Of a stretch of 43,130 nucleotides of DNA, positions 8,663-16,708 are shown in pieces. The stretch is from Gammaproteobacteria bacterium (GTDB taxonomy: Bacteria; Pseudomonadota; Gammaproteobacteria; Xanthomonadales; SZUA-5). Below the pieces are notes generated by a model that saw only the letters and a list, made by a program, of their open reading frames with translations, did no database searches and was not told the origin of the DNA. Numbering within the stretch: position 1 is the first letter of the stretch; every line of letters starts with the position of its first letter. Both the position numbers and the translations under genes were made by a program. The DNA is taken from contig JAUIFV010000018.1 in the NCBI GenBank assembly GCA_030430155.1, positions 1 through 43,130 on the forward strand, given 5' to 3'.

Positions 8663-9946
8663 ATGCCCGCATTGGAAAGTGTGCGCCTGGAAACCTTGAT
8701 CGATGATCGCGCCGCGCAGGCCGAGCGCTCGCGCAGCGTGGCGCTGCTGTGCACGCTTGCTCGCGAACTGCACGCCTGTGGAACCACGGCGCCGCGGCTG
8801 GAAGCGGCACTGCGCGGGATTGCCGATCGGCTCGGCCTTAGCGCGCAGATCTGGTCCGGACCGACATTGATACTGCTGTCGATACGCGATGCATCGCTGT
8901 CGGCCGGTGCGCCGGTACACACCGAGTTGCTGCGGGTGGAACCCAATGACATCAACCTCGGCCGGCTCAGCATGCTTGACGATATCGCCGAGGCCATCGT
9001 CGCCGGTGAAATGGACGTGGCAACAGCCGAAGCGGCGTTGGCTACCGCGCTGCAGCCGGTTTCCAAGGGTTGGAATCTGGCCCAGACCCTACTTGGGTTC
9101 CCACTGGCCTCGGCCAGCGTTGCCGGCCTGCTGCGTGCGCACCCCAATGAAATCGTGGCCTCGGCGGCGATTGGTCTGTTGATCGGCATGCTCGCCCTGG
9201 CCAGTGAACGGCATCCTCGTCTGGGAGAAAATCTCAGTGTGATTGCGGCCTTTCTGGCGGCACTGTCGGCTGCCGCTTTCGCCAACTGGATCGCCCCGGT
9301 GGCATTCAAGGTCGTGCTGATCGCCAGCTTGATCGTGCTGATGCCCGGGCTCACCCTGACCGTTGCGGTGGCCGAGTTGGGCATGCGTCATCTGGTCTCG
9401 GGCAGCGCCCGTCTGGCCGGCGGGGTGGTGACCCTGCTGGAGTTGGCCTTTGGCGCCCTGGCAGGCAGCAAGGCAGCAGAGCTCCTGGGCAGTTTCGATC
9501 AGACACTGACCCCTGGGACTGGCCCGAACTGGCTGCCCTGGGCCGTGATCCCGCTGGCCGGCCTGGCCTTCTCGTTGCTATTTCGCGCCCGCCTTTCCGA
9601 TTGGCCTTTCGTGTTTCTGGCCGCAGCGGTGGCATTTGCCGTTTCCCACTACGGCACTTTCCTGGCGGGTCCGGAAATGGGTTTGTTCTTCGCTGCGCTG
9701 CTGCTGGCGTTGATCAGCAATGCGTTTGCCCGCTACCTCAATCGGCCAGGGGCGCTGCTGCGGGTACCCGGATTGATACTGCTCGTGCCGGGATCGGTGG
9801 GCTTCCGCAGCTTGAGCTTCATATTCGAAAAAGACGTGTTCCTTGGTCTGGATGCGGCATTTTCGGTGATCGTCATGGTCGCTTCGCTGGCCGCGGGGCT
9901 GCTCCTGGGTAATTCGCTGTTGCCGCCGCGGCGACTAACCGCATGA
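8663..9946 (+). CDS. Threonine/serine exporter family protein (ThrE-like)
   Basis: Protein of 427 residues with a soluble N-terminal part (about 1-125) and about 10 hydrophobic membrane segments after that. The N-terminal pattern LARELHACGTTAPRLEAALRGIADRLGL is typical of ThrE/DUF1212 proteins, and the second half (ISNAFARYLNRPGALLRVPGLILLVPGSVGFRS) matches the companion ThrE domain that is often a separate protein. Both halves are fused here, as in Corynebacterium ThrE, which exports threonine and serine. The substrate is inferred from the family only. It ends convergently with the H-NS-like gene, with a terminator between. Confidence 0.88.
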   Translation: MPALESVRLETLIDDRAAQAERSRSVALLCTLARELHACGTTAPRLEAALRGIADRLGLSAQIWSGPTLILLSIRDASLSAGAPVHTELLRVEPNDINLGRLSMLDDIAEAIVAGEMDVATAEAALATALQPVSKGWNLAQTLLGFPLASASVAGLLRAHPNEIVASAAIGLLIGMLALASERHPRLGENLSVIAAFLAALSAAAFANWIAPVAFKVVLIASLIVLMPGLTLTVAVAELGMRHLVSGSARLAGGVVTLLELAFGALAGSKAAELLGSFDQTLTPGTGPNWLPWAVIPLAGLAFSLLFRARLSDWPFVFLAAAVAFAVSHYGTFLAGPEMGLFFAALLLALISNAFARYLNRPGALLRVPGLILLVPGSVGFRSLSFIFEKDVFLGLDAAFSVIVMVASLAAGLLLGNSLLPPRRLTA

Positions 9947-9972
9947 GCGGGCTTGCGGTCAGTTTCAAGCAA

Positions 9973-9998
9973 TAAAAAAGGCCCGCAATGCGGGCCTT
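9973..9998 (-). terminator. Intrinsic terminator of the H-NS-like gene
   Basis: A perfect stem AAGGCCCGC-AAT-GCGGGCCTT. On the minus strand it is followed by six T residues, so it terminates the leftward H-NS-family gene. It lies between convergent genes and may also stop transcription from thrE, though no T-run follows on the plus strand. Confidence 0.88.
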
Positions 9999-10029
9999 GG
10001 TGCTTCTGGTCGATTGATCCAGGGGCTGC

Positions 10030-10356
10030 CTAGATTGCCAGATCGTCCAGGGACTTGCCCGCAGCCAGCGCCTCGCGAACCCAAACGGGTTGCCTGCCGC
10101 GACCGCTCCAGGTCATGTCCGGGTTGCCAGGGTGGCGATACTTGGGCTTGACCGGCGATTTGGCCTTGCGCGCGCCGCCTTTGCCGCGGCCGCCGAATAG
10201 GTCGGAAATATCGTAGCCGTGCGCACGCGCCTTGGCGGCGAGTTCTTCGCGCAGCTTGTTGACGGTTTCTTCCTTGACTTCAACGATGCGCGCCTTGGCG
10301 CGACCGATCAGATCTTCGAGCTGATCGACATTCATATTCTTTAGATCTATAGCCAT
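10030..10356 (-). CDS. H-NS histone family nucleoid protein
   Basis: Protein of 108 residues. The N-terminal half (about 1-50) is a charged, heptad-like helix for oligomerisation (VDQLEDLIGRAKARIVEVKEE). A basic Gly/Lys-rich linker (GGRGKGGARKAKSPVKPKY) leads to the H-NS C-terminal DNA-binding domain, YRHPGNPDMTWSGRGRQPVW, whose W-x-GRGR-x-P core is the minor-groove hook of the family. H-NS proteins silence AT-rich, often horizontally acquired DNA. AGAGAGGA gives a good Shine-Dalgarno before the ATG. The gene has its own terminator and a 249-bp upstream region, consistent with separate regulation. Confidence 0.93.
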   Translation of the reverse strand: MAIDLKNMNVDQLEDLIGRAKARIVEVKEETVNKLREELAAKARAHGYDISDLFGGRGKGGARKAKSPVKPKYRHPGNPDMTWSGRGRQPVWVREALAAGKSLDDLAI

Positions 10357-10605
10357 GATTGTCCTCTCTACTTGGCTGGTTTTACTCGTCGTCTCCGGCC
10401 CAGCTTTCTCAGTCCACTTCGCGCGCAGGGTCGATATGATATCGGCAACTGCGTGCGGGTCCGAAAACCACCGACCTGGGCTTGTGTTTGATCAATCCCT
10501 GACGAGGATGACGAATAATGCCAAAAAAAAGATTGATTATCGAGTGCCGGTCTCTCGATTTGCCGATCTCACCCTGACTGCGTCAAATAAGCTGGAACAG
10601 GCAGC

Positions 10606-12315
10606 CTATGCGCCCAGTTTGCTCAGTATGCGTTCGCGCACTTCGGCCATCGGCCACAATTCGTTCTCCGTCGATTCACGCTGCCGGTACTCGATCTGAT
10701 CACTCTCTATTCCGCGCTCGGCGATCACCAGACGGTGCGGTATACCAATCAGTTCCAAATCGGCAAACATTACTCCGGGGCGCAGGCCGCGGTCGTCCAG
10801 TGCCACTTCGACGCCTTTGGACAGCAGTTCTGCATATAACGATTCGGTGTAGTCGACGACCGGGCTGTCGGCCTTCTTGTAAATAGGACAAAGCACGACC
10901 TGAAATGGCGCCATGGGCCCGGGCCAACAGATGCCTCTATCGTCGTGATTCTGCTCTATCGCTGCGGCCACAATGCGCGAGACGCCCACCCCGTAGCAGC
11001 CCATGTGCATGGTCCGCGCCTTGCCCTGCTCGTCGAGCACGTTGGCTCCCATGGCCTCGGCATACTTCTGACCCAGCTGAAAGACATGACCCACCTCGAT
11101 GCCGCGAACCAGCTGCAGCGGTCCGGAACCATCAGCGGCGGGATCACCGGCGACCACCTTGCGCAAATCGGCCACCTGTTTGGCGACCGCATCCCTTTGC
11201 CAATTGGCACCGGTGTAGTGCGCGCCTTCAATATTGGCGCCGCATACGAAATCGGCAAGCAGGGCCGCGCTGCGATCAACAATCACCGGAATGTTCTCAG
11301 GCAGGCCGACCGGGCCGATGAAGCCCGGGCTGCAGCCCAACTGCTGGCGAATCTCGTCCTCGCTGGCCAATGCTGCCGCCGCACCCAATTCGGGCAGTTT
11401 GGCGGCTTTGATCTCGTTCAATTCATGGTCGCCGCGCAGGCACAGGGCGACCAGTCCCTTTTTGCCCTTGAGCAGCAAGGTCTTTAGGCACCGACTGGGC
11501 GGCGTTTGCAGAAACTCACTGATTTCCTCGATGCTGCGCTGAGTGGGGGTGTCGACTTTGCACAAGGGTGCGCTGGCCACGCCCGGACTGCCGACCGCAA
11601 GCGCTTCGGCCTTTTCCACGTTTGCCGCGTAGTCAGATGCATTGGAGATTGCAATCGCGTCTTCGCCTGAATCGGCCAGCACGTGAAACTCATGGCTGGC
11701 GCTGCCGCCGATGGCCCCGGTATCGGCATCCACGGCCCTAAAGCGCAGGCCCAGACGGGTGAAGATCCGCGCGTAGGCGTCATACATGACTTGATAGGTT
11801 TGCCCCAGGCATTCAGGGGTCAGATGAAAAGAGTAGGCGTCTTTCATCAAAAACTCGCGTGCCCGCATCACCCCGAAGCGAGGCCGGATTTCATCGCGGA
11901 ATTTGGTTTGAATCTGGAAGAAATTCAGCGGCAGCTGTTTGTAGCTGCGAATCTCGAATCGGGCAAAATCGGTAATCACTTCCTCGTGGGTAGGACCGAA
12001 GCAGAAATCGCGCTGCAGGCGATCGCGAATCTTCAGCAACTGACCACCAAACTGCTCCCAACGCTGGGTTTCCTGCCACAGCTCGGCCGGTTGTACAGCC
12101 GGCATCAGCAGTTCCAATGCGCCGGCGCGCTCCATCTCTTCACGCACCACCGTTTCCACCCGGCGCAGCACGCGCAGGCCCAGCGGGGTCCAGGTGTAGA
12201 TGCCGGCTGCCAGCTTGCGGATCATGCCGGCGCGCATCATCAGCTGGTGTGAGGCGATTTCTGCGTCGGCAGGGGTTTCCTTGCTGGTGTGCAGGTGGAA
12301 TTGACTCAGGCGCAT
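10606..12315 (-). CDS. proS: Prolyl-tRNA synthetase
   Basis: Class II aminoacyl-tRNA synthetase of 569 residues (E. coli 572). The chosen start [19 protein letters not shown] matches the conserved family N-terminus; the frame is open 25 codons further upstream, but those codons are not conserved-looking. Motif 1 ([20 protein letters not shown]), motif 2 ([21 protein letters not shown]) and motif 3 ([17 protein letters not shown]) are present. The insertion domain that edits Ala-tRNA(Pro) occupies about residues 220-380. The anticodon-binding domain closes the protein. The gene is divergent from the NrtR-like gene and follows the H-NS region. Confidence 0.97.
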   Translation of the reverse strand: MRLSQFHLHTSKETPADAEIASHQLMMRAGMIRKLAAGIYTWTPLGLRVLRRVETVVREEMERAGALELLMPAVQPAELWQETQRWEQFGGQLLKIRDRLQRDFCFGPTHEEVITDFARFEIRSYKQLPLNFFQIQTKFRDEIRPRFGVMRAREFLMKDAYSFHLTPECLGQTYQVMYDAYARIFTRLGLRFRAVDADTGAIGGSASHEFHVLADSGEDAIAISNASDYAANVEKAEALAVGSPGVASAPLCKVDTPTQRSIEEISEFLQTPPSRCLKTLLLKGKKGLVALCLRGDHELNEIKAAKLPELGAAAALASEDEIRQQLGCSPGFIGPVGLPENIPVIVDRSAALLADFVCGANIEGAHYTGANWQRDAVAKQVADLRKVVAGDPAADGSGPLQLVRGIEVGHVFQLGQKYAEAMGANVLDEQGKARTMHMGCYGVGVSRIVAAAIEQNHDDRGICWPGPMAPFQVVLCPIYKKADSPVVDYTESLYAELLSKGVEVALDDRGLRPGVMFADLELIGIPHRLVIAERGIESDQIEYRQRESTENELWPMAEVRERILSKLGA

Positions 12316-12422
12316 GGCGATCACAATTGGAAAGCGGGGGCGCGATTGTAACGACACCGGCACGGACATGTTCATCGCTGAAGCCAGCAACAGCGAACTG
12401 AGTGGCTTAAGGGGCCGCTCAT

Positions 12423-12443
12423 ACTCATGGATATCCGGGCTAG
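12423..12443 (+). repeat. Solo terminal repeat of MITE family 1
   Basis: ACTCATGGATATCCGGGCTA plus G is nearly the same as the right end of family-1 copy B (ACTCATGAAATATCCGGGCT plus AG), with one deletion and one change. No matching left end or interior is seen nearby. It ends 9 bp before the ATG at 12453. Confidence 0.6.
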
Positions 12444-12446
12444 AAT
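12441..12446 (+). promoter_or_regulatory. -10-like hexamer within the solo repeat end; likely leaderless start
   Basis: TAGAAT (5 of 6 consensus) begins inside the terminal CTAG of the solo repeat and is followed by 6 nt and the ATG of the NrtR-like gene. Transcription would start at about the A of the ATG. No Shine-Dalgarno precedes the start, which fits a leaderless mRNA. No good -35 is visible. Confidence 0.45.
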
Positions 12447-12452
12447 CCGCCC

Positions 12453-13376
12453 ATGCCCACCACCTTGCGCATCAGCCTGGACGCGGTGATTGTCGCGGTG
12501 ACCGATGACGTGCCGCGGGTGCTGACCGTCAACAGTCCGGACGACCAGCAGTTCGAGGCCTTGCCCTCCGGGCCGCTGGACATCCATCAGCATCCCACCC
12601 TGGAACGCGGCATTCGCGCCTGGGTCAGCGCACAGACCGATCTGCATCTGGGCTATCTGGAGCAGCTCTATACCTTTGGTGATCGCGACCGCGCCAGCTC
12701 CGGCAATGGTCAGCCCTCCAGGGTGGTCTCCACCGCCTATCTGGCGCTGGTGCGGGAGCAGTCGCCGTCGCCGGAGCTGCGCGCCCACTGGCGGCCCTGG
12801 TATGCCTTCCTGCCCTGGGAAGACTGGCGCGACGGCCGGCCGGAGTTTATCGATGACGACCTGGCGCCGCGCCTGCGTCACTGGGCCGGCACCGACGCCG
12901 TGCGCCGCGAGCGCATCGCCCTGTGCTTCGGTCTGGAACGCTCGCCGTGGGATCCGGAGCGCTGTTTGGAGCGCTACGAGTTGCTTTGGGAGATCGGTGT
13001 GGTGGCCGAGTCGCCGGCATTCGACGGCGCGGGATCCTCCGACTTTGCGGGTCGACCGATGGCCTGGGATCATCGCCGCATGCTGGCCACCGCGCTTGGA
13101 CGGATGCGCGGCAAGATCAAATACCGGCCGGTGGTGTTCGAACTGCTGCCCAAGCGCTTCACCCTGTCCCAGCTGCAGCGGGTGGTCGAAGCGCTGGCCG
13201 GCAATAAGCTGCACACACAGAATTTTCGCCGCCTGGTGGAGCAGGGCGGGCTGGTCGAGCGGACCGGCGAGCATGAGCATGCCACCGGCGGTCGACCAGC
13301 GGCGCTGTTCAGGTTTCGCCACGAGGTGCTGCGCGAGCGGCCGGCACCCGGGGTCAACGTGCCCCGAGCCTGGTAG
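12453..13376 (+). CDS. Nudix-fold/winged-helix regulator, NrtR-like
   Basis: Protein of 307 residues. The N-terminal Nudix-like fold (about 1-170) contains [32 protein letters not shown] at about 49-80, where the Nudix helix is present but the catalytic REUXEEXGU glutamates are missing; the QLYTFGD stretch is typical of NrtR proteins. The C-terminal part (about 220-307) reads as a winged helix ([45 protein letters not shown]). NrtR regulators sense ADP-ribose or NAD-related ligands and repress NAD genes. No NAD gene is adjacent; queC follows after 26 bp. The function as a repressor is inferred. Confidence 0.75.
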   Translation: MPTTLRISLDAVIVAVTDDVPRVLTVNSPDDQQFEALPSGPLDIHQHPTLERGIRAWVSAQTDLHLGYLEQLYTFGDRDRASSGNGQPSRVVSTAYLALVREQSPSPELRAHWRPWYAFLPWEDWRDGRPEFIDDDLAPRLRHWAGTDAVRRERIALCFGLERSPWDPERCLERYELLWEIGVVAESPAFDGAGSSDFAGRPMAWDHRRMLATALGRMRGKIKYRPVVFELLPKRFTLSQLQRVVEALAGNKLHTQNFRRLVEQGGLVERTGEHEHATGGRPAALFRFRHEVLRERPAPGVNVPRAW

Positions 13377-13402
13377 TTGCGAGTCAATCAAGGAATGAGC
13401 AG

Positions 13403-14080
13403 ATGAATCAAACGACGGGTCCGGCAGTGGTCTTGCTGTCGGGCGGAATGGATTCGGCGGTGGTGCTGGCCCACGCCAGCGCTGCCGGGCACGCCTGTCA
13501 TGCGCTCAGCGTGGACTACGGACAGCGCCATCGCGCCGAACTGGATGCGGCCGCCACCCTGGCCCGGGCGATGGGCGCGGTCAGTCACAAGAGCGTGAGT
13601 GTGGACCTGCGCAGCCTTGGCGGCTCGGCGCTCACCGATGAAATCGCGGTCCCGGAGCGGGCCAGCCCCGGCATACCGATTACCTATGTGCCCGCACGTA
13701 ACACCGTCATGCTGTCAGTGGCCCTGGGCTGGGCAGAGGTGCTGGGCGCCAGGGACATCTACGTCGGCGTCAACGCGGTCGATTATTCGGGCTATCCGGA
13801 CTGCCGGCCGGCATTCGTTTCCGCCTTTCAGGCGCTGGCGCACGTGGCCACCAAAGGCGGCGTGGAAGGCGAGGCGTGGCAGGTGCATGCGCCGCTGATG
13901 ACCATGAGCAAGGCCGATATCGTCAATCGTGGCCTGCAGCTGGGGGTCGATTTTTCCCTCACCGTGTCCTGCTACCAGGCCGACCAGGCCGGTCGCGCCT
14001 GCGGCCGTTGTGACGCATGTCGGTTGCGAGCGAAGGGGTTTGAAGAGGCCGGTGTGGTTGATCCGACGCATTACGTTTGA
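13403..14080 (+). CDS. queC: 7-cyano-7-deazaguanine synthase
   Basis: Enzyme of 225 residues converting 7-carboxy-7-deazaguanine to preQ0 with ATP and ammonia, in queuosine tRNA-modification synthesis. The PP-loop SGGMDS is at residues 13-18. A zinc site of four cysteines (C190, C200, C203, C206; in SCYQ and ACGRCDAC) closes the protein as in the family. [12 protein letters not shown] and [15 protein letters not shown] are family signatures. AAGGA precedes the ATG at good spacing. It follows the NrtR-like gene by 26 bp, so the two may be cotranscribed. No other que gene is in the window. Confidence 0.96.
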   Translation: MNQTTGPAVVLLSGGMDSAVVLAHASAAGHACHALSVDYGQRHRAELDAAATLARAMGAVSHKSVSVDLRSLGGSALTDEIAVPERASPGIPITYVPARNTVMLSVALGWAEVLGARDIYVGVNAVDYSGYPDCRPAFVSAFQALAHVATKGGVEGEAWQVHAPLMTMSKADIVNRGLQLGVDFSLTVSCYQADQAGRACGRCDACRLRAKGFEEAGVVDPTHYV

Positions 14081-14344
14081 GGGCCCAGGATCCAGGGCTC
14101 AGGGCCCAGTTGCAGCCCAACCATCCATCGCCCGGAGTTTGGCTCTGGGCTTCGTGCGCTACAGCTGTGGTGTACGCTGCGCTGTGCACGACCCACGACA
14201 ACCCGCAGGTAACCGGAGCTTTCCTGGGCCCTGGGCCCTAGAGCCAAAACTTGCGTTACCTCGACAATCCACCACCCCAGAGCACTTGTATCCCACCAAA
14301 CTCTCCCGCATCTTTAAGCCAATGGACTGTACGGAGGGCCGAGG
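14081..14344. repeat. GGGCCC-rich inverted repeats between queC and the SirB1 gene
   Basis: No gene is seen. GGGCCCAGG, AGGGCTC and AGGGCCCAG just after queC are matched in inverted orientation by CCTGGGCCCTGGGCCCTAGA near 14223-14242, enclosing about 110 bp. The pair could fold into a long hairpin after transcription. Similar GGGCCC and GGGCTGA runs also follow 22403 and 37513 in this window, so this is a recurrent intergenic motif. Confidence 0.45.
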
Positions 14345-15208
14345 ATGAAGCGCCGTGCTGAACTGCTGGAAATGGACGACCCCTGGACCTGGTTGGCCAA
14401 TGCGCCAGACGAGGCCATACCCCTGGACGAAGCCAGTCTGCTGATTGCGCGGGACGAGTATCCGCAGCTGCAAAGCGATCATTATTTGGCGCGTTTGGAC
14501 GAACACGCCCAGCGGCTGGCCGAGTTGATGCATTCGCCCTACAGCATCGATGAGCCGCTGCGTCGGGTGGCCGCGCTGAATCGCTATCTGTTCGAGGAGG
14601 CCGGCTTTGTCGGCGAGCAGATGGATTACTACGATCCGCGCAACAGCTACATCAACGAAGTCCTGGATCGGCGTCGCGGGATCCCGATCAGCCTATCGGT
14701 GATCTATCTGCATCTAGCGCGCAGCGTGAATCTGGACGCCGAGGGGGTTTCCTTCCCCGGTCACTTCCTGGTCCGACTGCCGGTGGATGACGGCATCCTG
14801 GTGCTCGACCCCTTCCATCGCGGCCGCTCGCTGGGTACCGAGGAGCTGCGCCAGCGCGCCTGGGGCGTGCAGACCGGTGAACGGCCGGACGATGAGGCGC
14901 TGATCGACATGCTCGAGCCCACCCACAATCGCGGCATCCTGGTGCGCATGCTGCGCAATCTGAAGTCGGTCTATGCCGAGCAGCAGTCCTGGGACAAGGC
15001 GCTACGGGTGGCCGACAGGCTGGTGGTGTTGAACGCCGAGGCGGCCGATTACCGCGATCGCGGCCTGCTCTATCGCGCCGTTGGTGCCGACAACGCCGCC
15101 GCCCGCGATCTGTCGCAGTATCTGCAGATGGAGCCGGAGAGCGAGGCCGAGGAAAGCGCTCGCGAGTTGCTCACCGAGCTGGCGGCGCGTTCGCACCGGG
15201 TGCATTGA
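14345..15208 (+). CDS. SirB1 family protein (transglutaminase-like fold with TPR)
   Basis: Protein of 287 residues. The core YDPRNSYINEVLDRRRGIPISLSVIY (about 99-124) and SFPGHFLVRLP are the SirB1/transglutaminase-like signature; the His of GH remains, while a catalytic Cys is not obvious (the equivalent place reads GIPISLS). The C-terminal third (about 200-280) resembles TPR helices: LRNLKSVYAEQQSWDKALRVADRLVVL and YRDRGLLYRAVG. No biochemical role is established for most members. GGAGGGCCGAGG precedes the ATG. It ends convergent to usp across a repeat-rich gap. No prmC or hemK partner is seen beside it. Confidence 0.85.
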   Translation: MKRRAELLEMDDPWTWLANAPDEAIPLDEASLLIARDEYPQLQSDHYLARLDEHAQRLAELMHSPYSIDEPLRRVAALNRYLFEEAGFVGEQMDYYDPRNSYINEVLDRRRGIPISLSVIYLHLARSVNLDAEGVSFPGHFLVRLPVDDGILVLDPFHRGRSLGTEELRQRAWGVQTGERPDDEALIDMLEPTHNRGILVRMLRNLKSVYAEQQSWDKALRVADRLVVLNAEAADYRDRGLLYRAVGADNAAARDLSQYLQMEPESEAEESARELLTELAARSHRVH

Positions 15209-15314
15209 CCTCAATGCGCCTATCCCTCAGGCGTCCAGTCGGTAGCTCTCGCTAGTAGCTTTCGTGAGCCGTGCGGACTGGAAGCATCCGCCGCCGAAGC
15301 TCTTCGGGTTGGCT

Positions 15315-15399
15315 TGCCGGCACCCCGGCGCATGCCGGGGTCCAGTGGCCTCTCAACGTGCTTGAAGAGCGCTGGGTCCCGGCTCAAGGCCGGGATGAC
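15315..15399. repeat. Pair of inverted CCGGGATGAC-type intergenic repeats
   Basis: GGCACCCCGGCGCATGCCGG plus GGTCCAG (15318-15344) and GCTGGGTCCCGGCTCAAGGC plus CGGGATGAC (15371-15399) are two copies of the same motif in opposite orientation: each has a CCCCGG or CCCGG hairpin next to a GGTCCAG or GGGTCCC flank. Each copy is itself a small hairpin. This resembles REP-like repeats scattered in proteobacterial intergenic DNA. Confidence 0.6.
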
Positions 15400-15421
15400 A
15401 CGTGCACTATTCAGGGAGTCC

Positions 15422-15585
15422 CTAGTGTGGTGAACCATTAATTCGTTGACTTTAGTTCCGATGGACAATTCCTGAGGCAAGGCGCGAGGAGGAGGCATAG
15501 CAGGGCTATGGTGACGACGAGCAACGCCGCATTCAGGGAAAAAGACGCGGAAATAATTCAAGGCATTAATGGTTCACCACACTAG
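15422..15585. mobile_element. MITE-like element, family 2, complete copy (164 bp)
   Basis: The terminal inverted repeats match for 21 bp: the left end CTAGTGTGGTGAACCATTAA plus T is the exact complement of the right end. Both ends are bounded by CTAG, and the right one is followed by a second CTAG (15586-15589), which contains the TAG stop of usp on the minus strand. The interior, without coding capacity, contains GACGAGCAACGCCGCATTCA, also found in the decayed copy at 8344. A 4-bp CTAG target duplication would fit an IS5-group-type transposase acting in trans; that is inference. Confidence 0.82.
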
Positions 15586-16029
15586 CTAGCGAACCACCAA
15601 CACCGGCACCTTCGAATGGGTCAGCACTCGGGTCGTTTCGCTGCCCAGGATCAGCCCGCTCAAGCCACGCCTTCCGTGTGAGGCCATGACGATCAGATCG
15701 CACACGCGCTGTTCGGCGATGTCCAGGATCAGTCGGTAGGGGTCGTCATTGAGCGCCCACTCGGTTTCACAGGGCACGCCGGCGTCGTCGGCGGCCTTGG
15801 ACACCGCTTCCAGCACGTGTTCGGCCTCCTGCTTGGCGCGGGCCTGATACTCGTCCAGTGTGGGCAGATAGTAGATCGGCGCGATGGCTTCCACCGGCGG
15901 CACGTAGTTGGATACGGCATAGACAGCGACCAGCTCGGCGCCGATGTGGCGGGCCAGCGCGACCCCTTCGCTGATGGCGCGTTCGGACAGCTCCGAGCCG
16001 TCGGTGGCAATCAGTATGCGGCGGTACAT
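15586..16029 (-). CDS. Universal stress protein (UspA family)
   Basis: Cytoplasmic protein of 147 residues with the UspA alpha/beta fold. It starts MYRRILIATDGSELSERAI, where the ATD at the end of strand 1 is the conserved nucleotide-binding aspartate. The ATP-binding motif G-2X-G-9X-G-S is intact (GRRGLSGLILGSET), preceded by DLIVMASHG, so it is probably of the ATP-binding subclass. A TTG two codons upstream is possible, but the ATG at 16029 with GGGAGC upstream is preferred. It lies 120 bp after dps in the same direction, both stress-related. The stop TAG lies in a CTAG abutting a MITE-like element. Confidence 0.93.
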   Translation of the reverse strand: MYRRILIATDGSELSERAISEGVALARHIGAELVAVYAVSNYVPPVEAIAPIYYLPTLDEYQARAKQEAEHVLEAVSKAADDAGVPCETEWALNDDPYRLILDIAEQRVCDLIVMASHGRRGLSGLILGSETTRVLTHSKVPVLVVR

Positions 16030-16149
16030 TGGCAAGCTCCCGATTCAAGCTACGCATAGAATGACAGCAAATCGAGGCCGCCGGTTGCGCTGAGTCAAAT
16101 CGGGCGCGGGTGCCGCGCTGTTACCGGTTCAAGTGCCGATGCAGCCCGC

Positions 16150-16617
16150 TCAGGCCAGCATGCTGCGCAGCATCCAGGCGTTCTTCTCGTGCACCTGCAT
16201 GCGCTGGGTGAGCAGATCGGCGGTAGGCTCGTCGTTGGCGGCCTCGGCGTGCGGGAACACGCTGCGCGCCGTGCGCACGATGGCCTCTTGACCTTCCACC
16301 AGCTGCGCAATCATTTCTTTGGCATCGGGAACGCCGGTCTCTTCGGTGATGCTGGTCAGTTCACCGAACTGCCGATACGAGCCAGGTGCTGCCACGCCTA
16401 GCGCGCGTATGCGCTCGGCGATCTCGTCCACCGCGGTAGCCAACTCGACATACTGCCCTTCAAACATCGTGTGCAGCGTGTTGAACATTGGACCGGTGAC
16501 ATTCCAATGGAAGTTGTGGGTCTTCAGGTATAGCGTGTAACTGTCGGCCAGCAGTCTGGCCAGACCCTGCGCGATTTCTTCGCGCTGCGGCTCGCTTATC
16601 CCTATGTTGATTTTCAT
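16150..16617 (-). CDS. dps: Dps family DNA-protecting ferritin-like protein
   Basis: Protein of 155 residues. The inter-subunit ferroxidase ligands are all visible with the correct spacing: H37 (THNFHWNV), H49 ([10 protein letters not shown]), D64 and E68 (AVDEIAERI), equivalent to E. coli H51, H63, D78 and E82. Dps dodecamers oxidise and store iron and shield DNA from peroxide. The N-terminus is short, without the lysine-rich tail of E. coli Dps, so direct DNA binding is uncertain. AAAGGA lies upstream of the ATG. The gene is divergent from hrpA across a 91-bp region. Confidence 0.94.
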   Translation of the reverse strand: MKINIGISEPQREEIAQGLARLLADSYTLYLKTHNFHWNVTGPMFNTLHTMFEGQYVELATAVDEIAERIRALGVAAPGSYRQFGELTSITEETGVPDAKEMIAQLVEGQEAIVRTARSVFPHAEAANDEPTADLLTQRMQVHEKNAWMLRSMLA

Positions 16618-16708
16618 CGGTCTATCCTTTGCTTGGCTGGGTACAGACTAGCAATCGACGCCAGTTTAGTAAAATTGATTAATTTCATATTTTCGATCGC
16701 TTTCATCA
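16618..16708. promoter_or_regulatory. Shared AT-rich dps/hrpA divergent region
   Basis: A 91-bp spacer that is far more AT-rich than its surroundings at 16662-16705 (TTTAGTAAAATTGATTAATT and onward). It must hold the leftward dps promoter and the rightward hrpA promoter. Individual -35 and -10 boxes cannot be assigned with confidence. hrpA has no Shine-Dalgarno. Confidence 0.45.

Noticed and set aside
10520-10570. Possible proS terminator (ATCGAG/CTCGAT stem then T8 on the minus strand)
   Set aside because: The stem is only 6 bp with a 9-nt loop, and the T-run is 8 nt away from it, so it is too weak to list as a terminator.
10518-10577. Possible tiny plus-strand frame MPKKRLIIEC and onward (19 codons)
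   Set aside because: No ribosome site, ends quickly, and lies between hns-like and proS transcripts on the other strand; probably chance.
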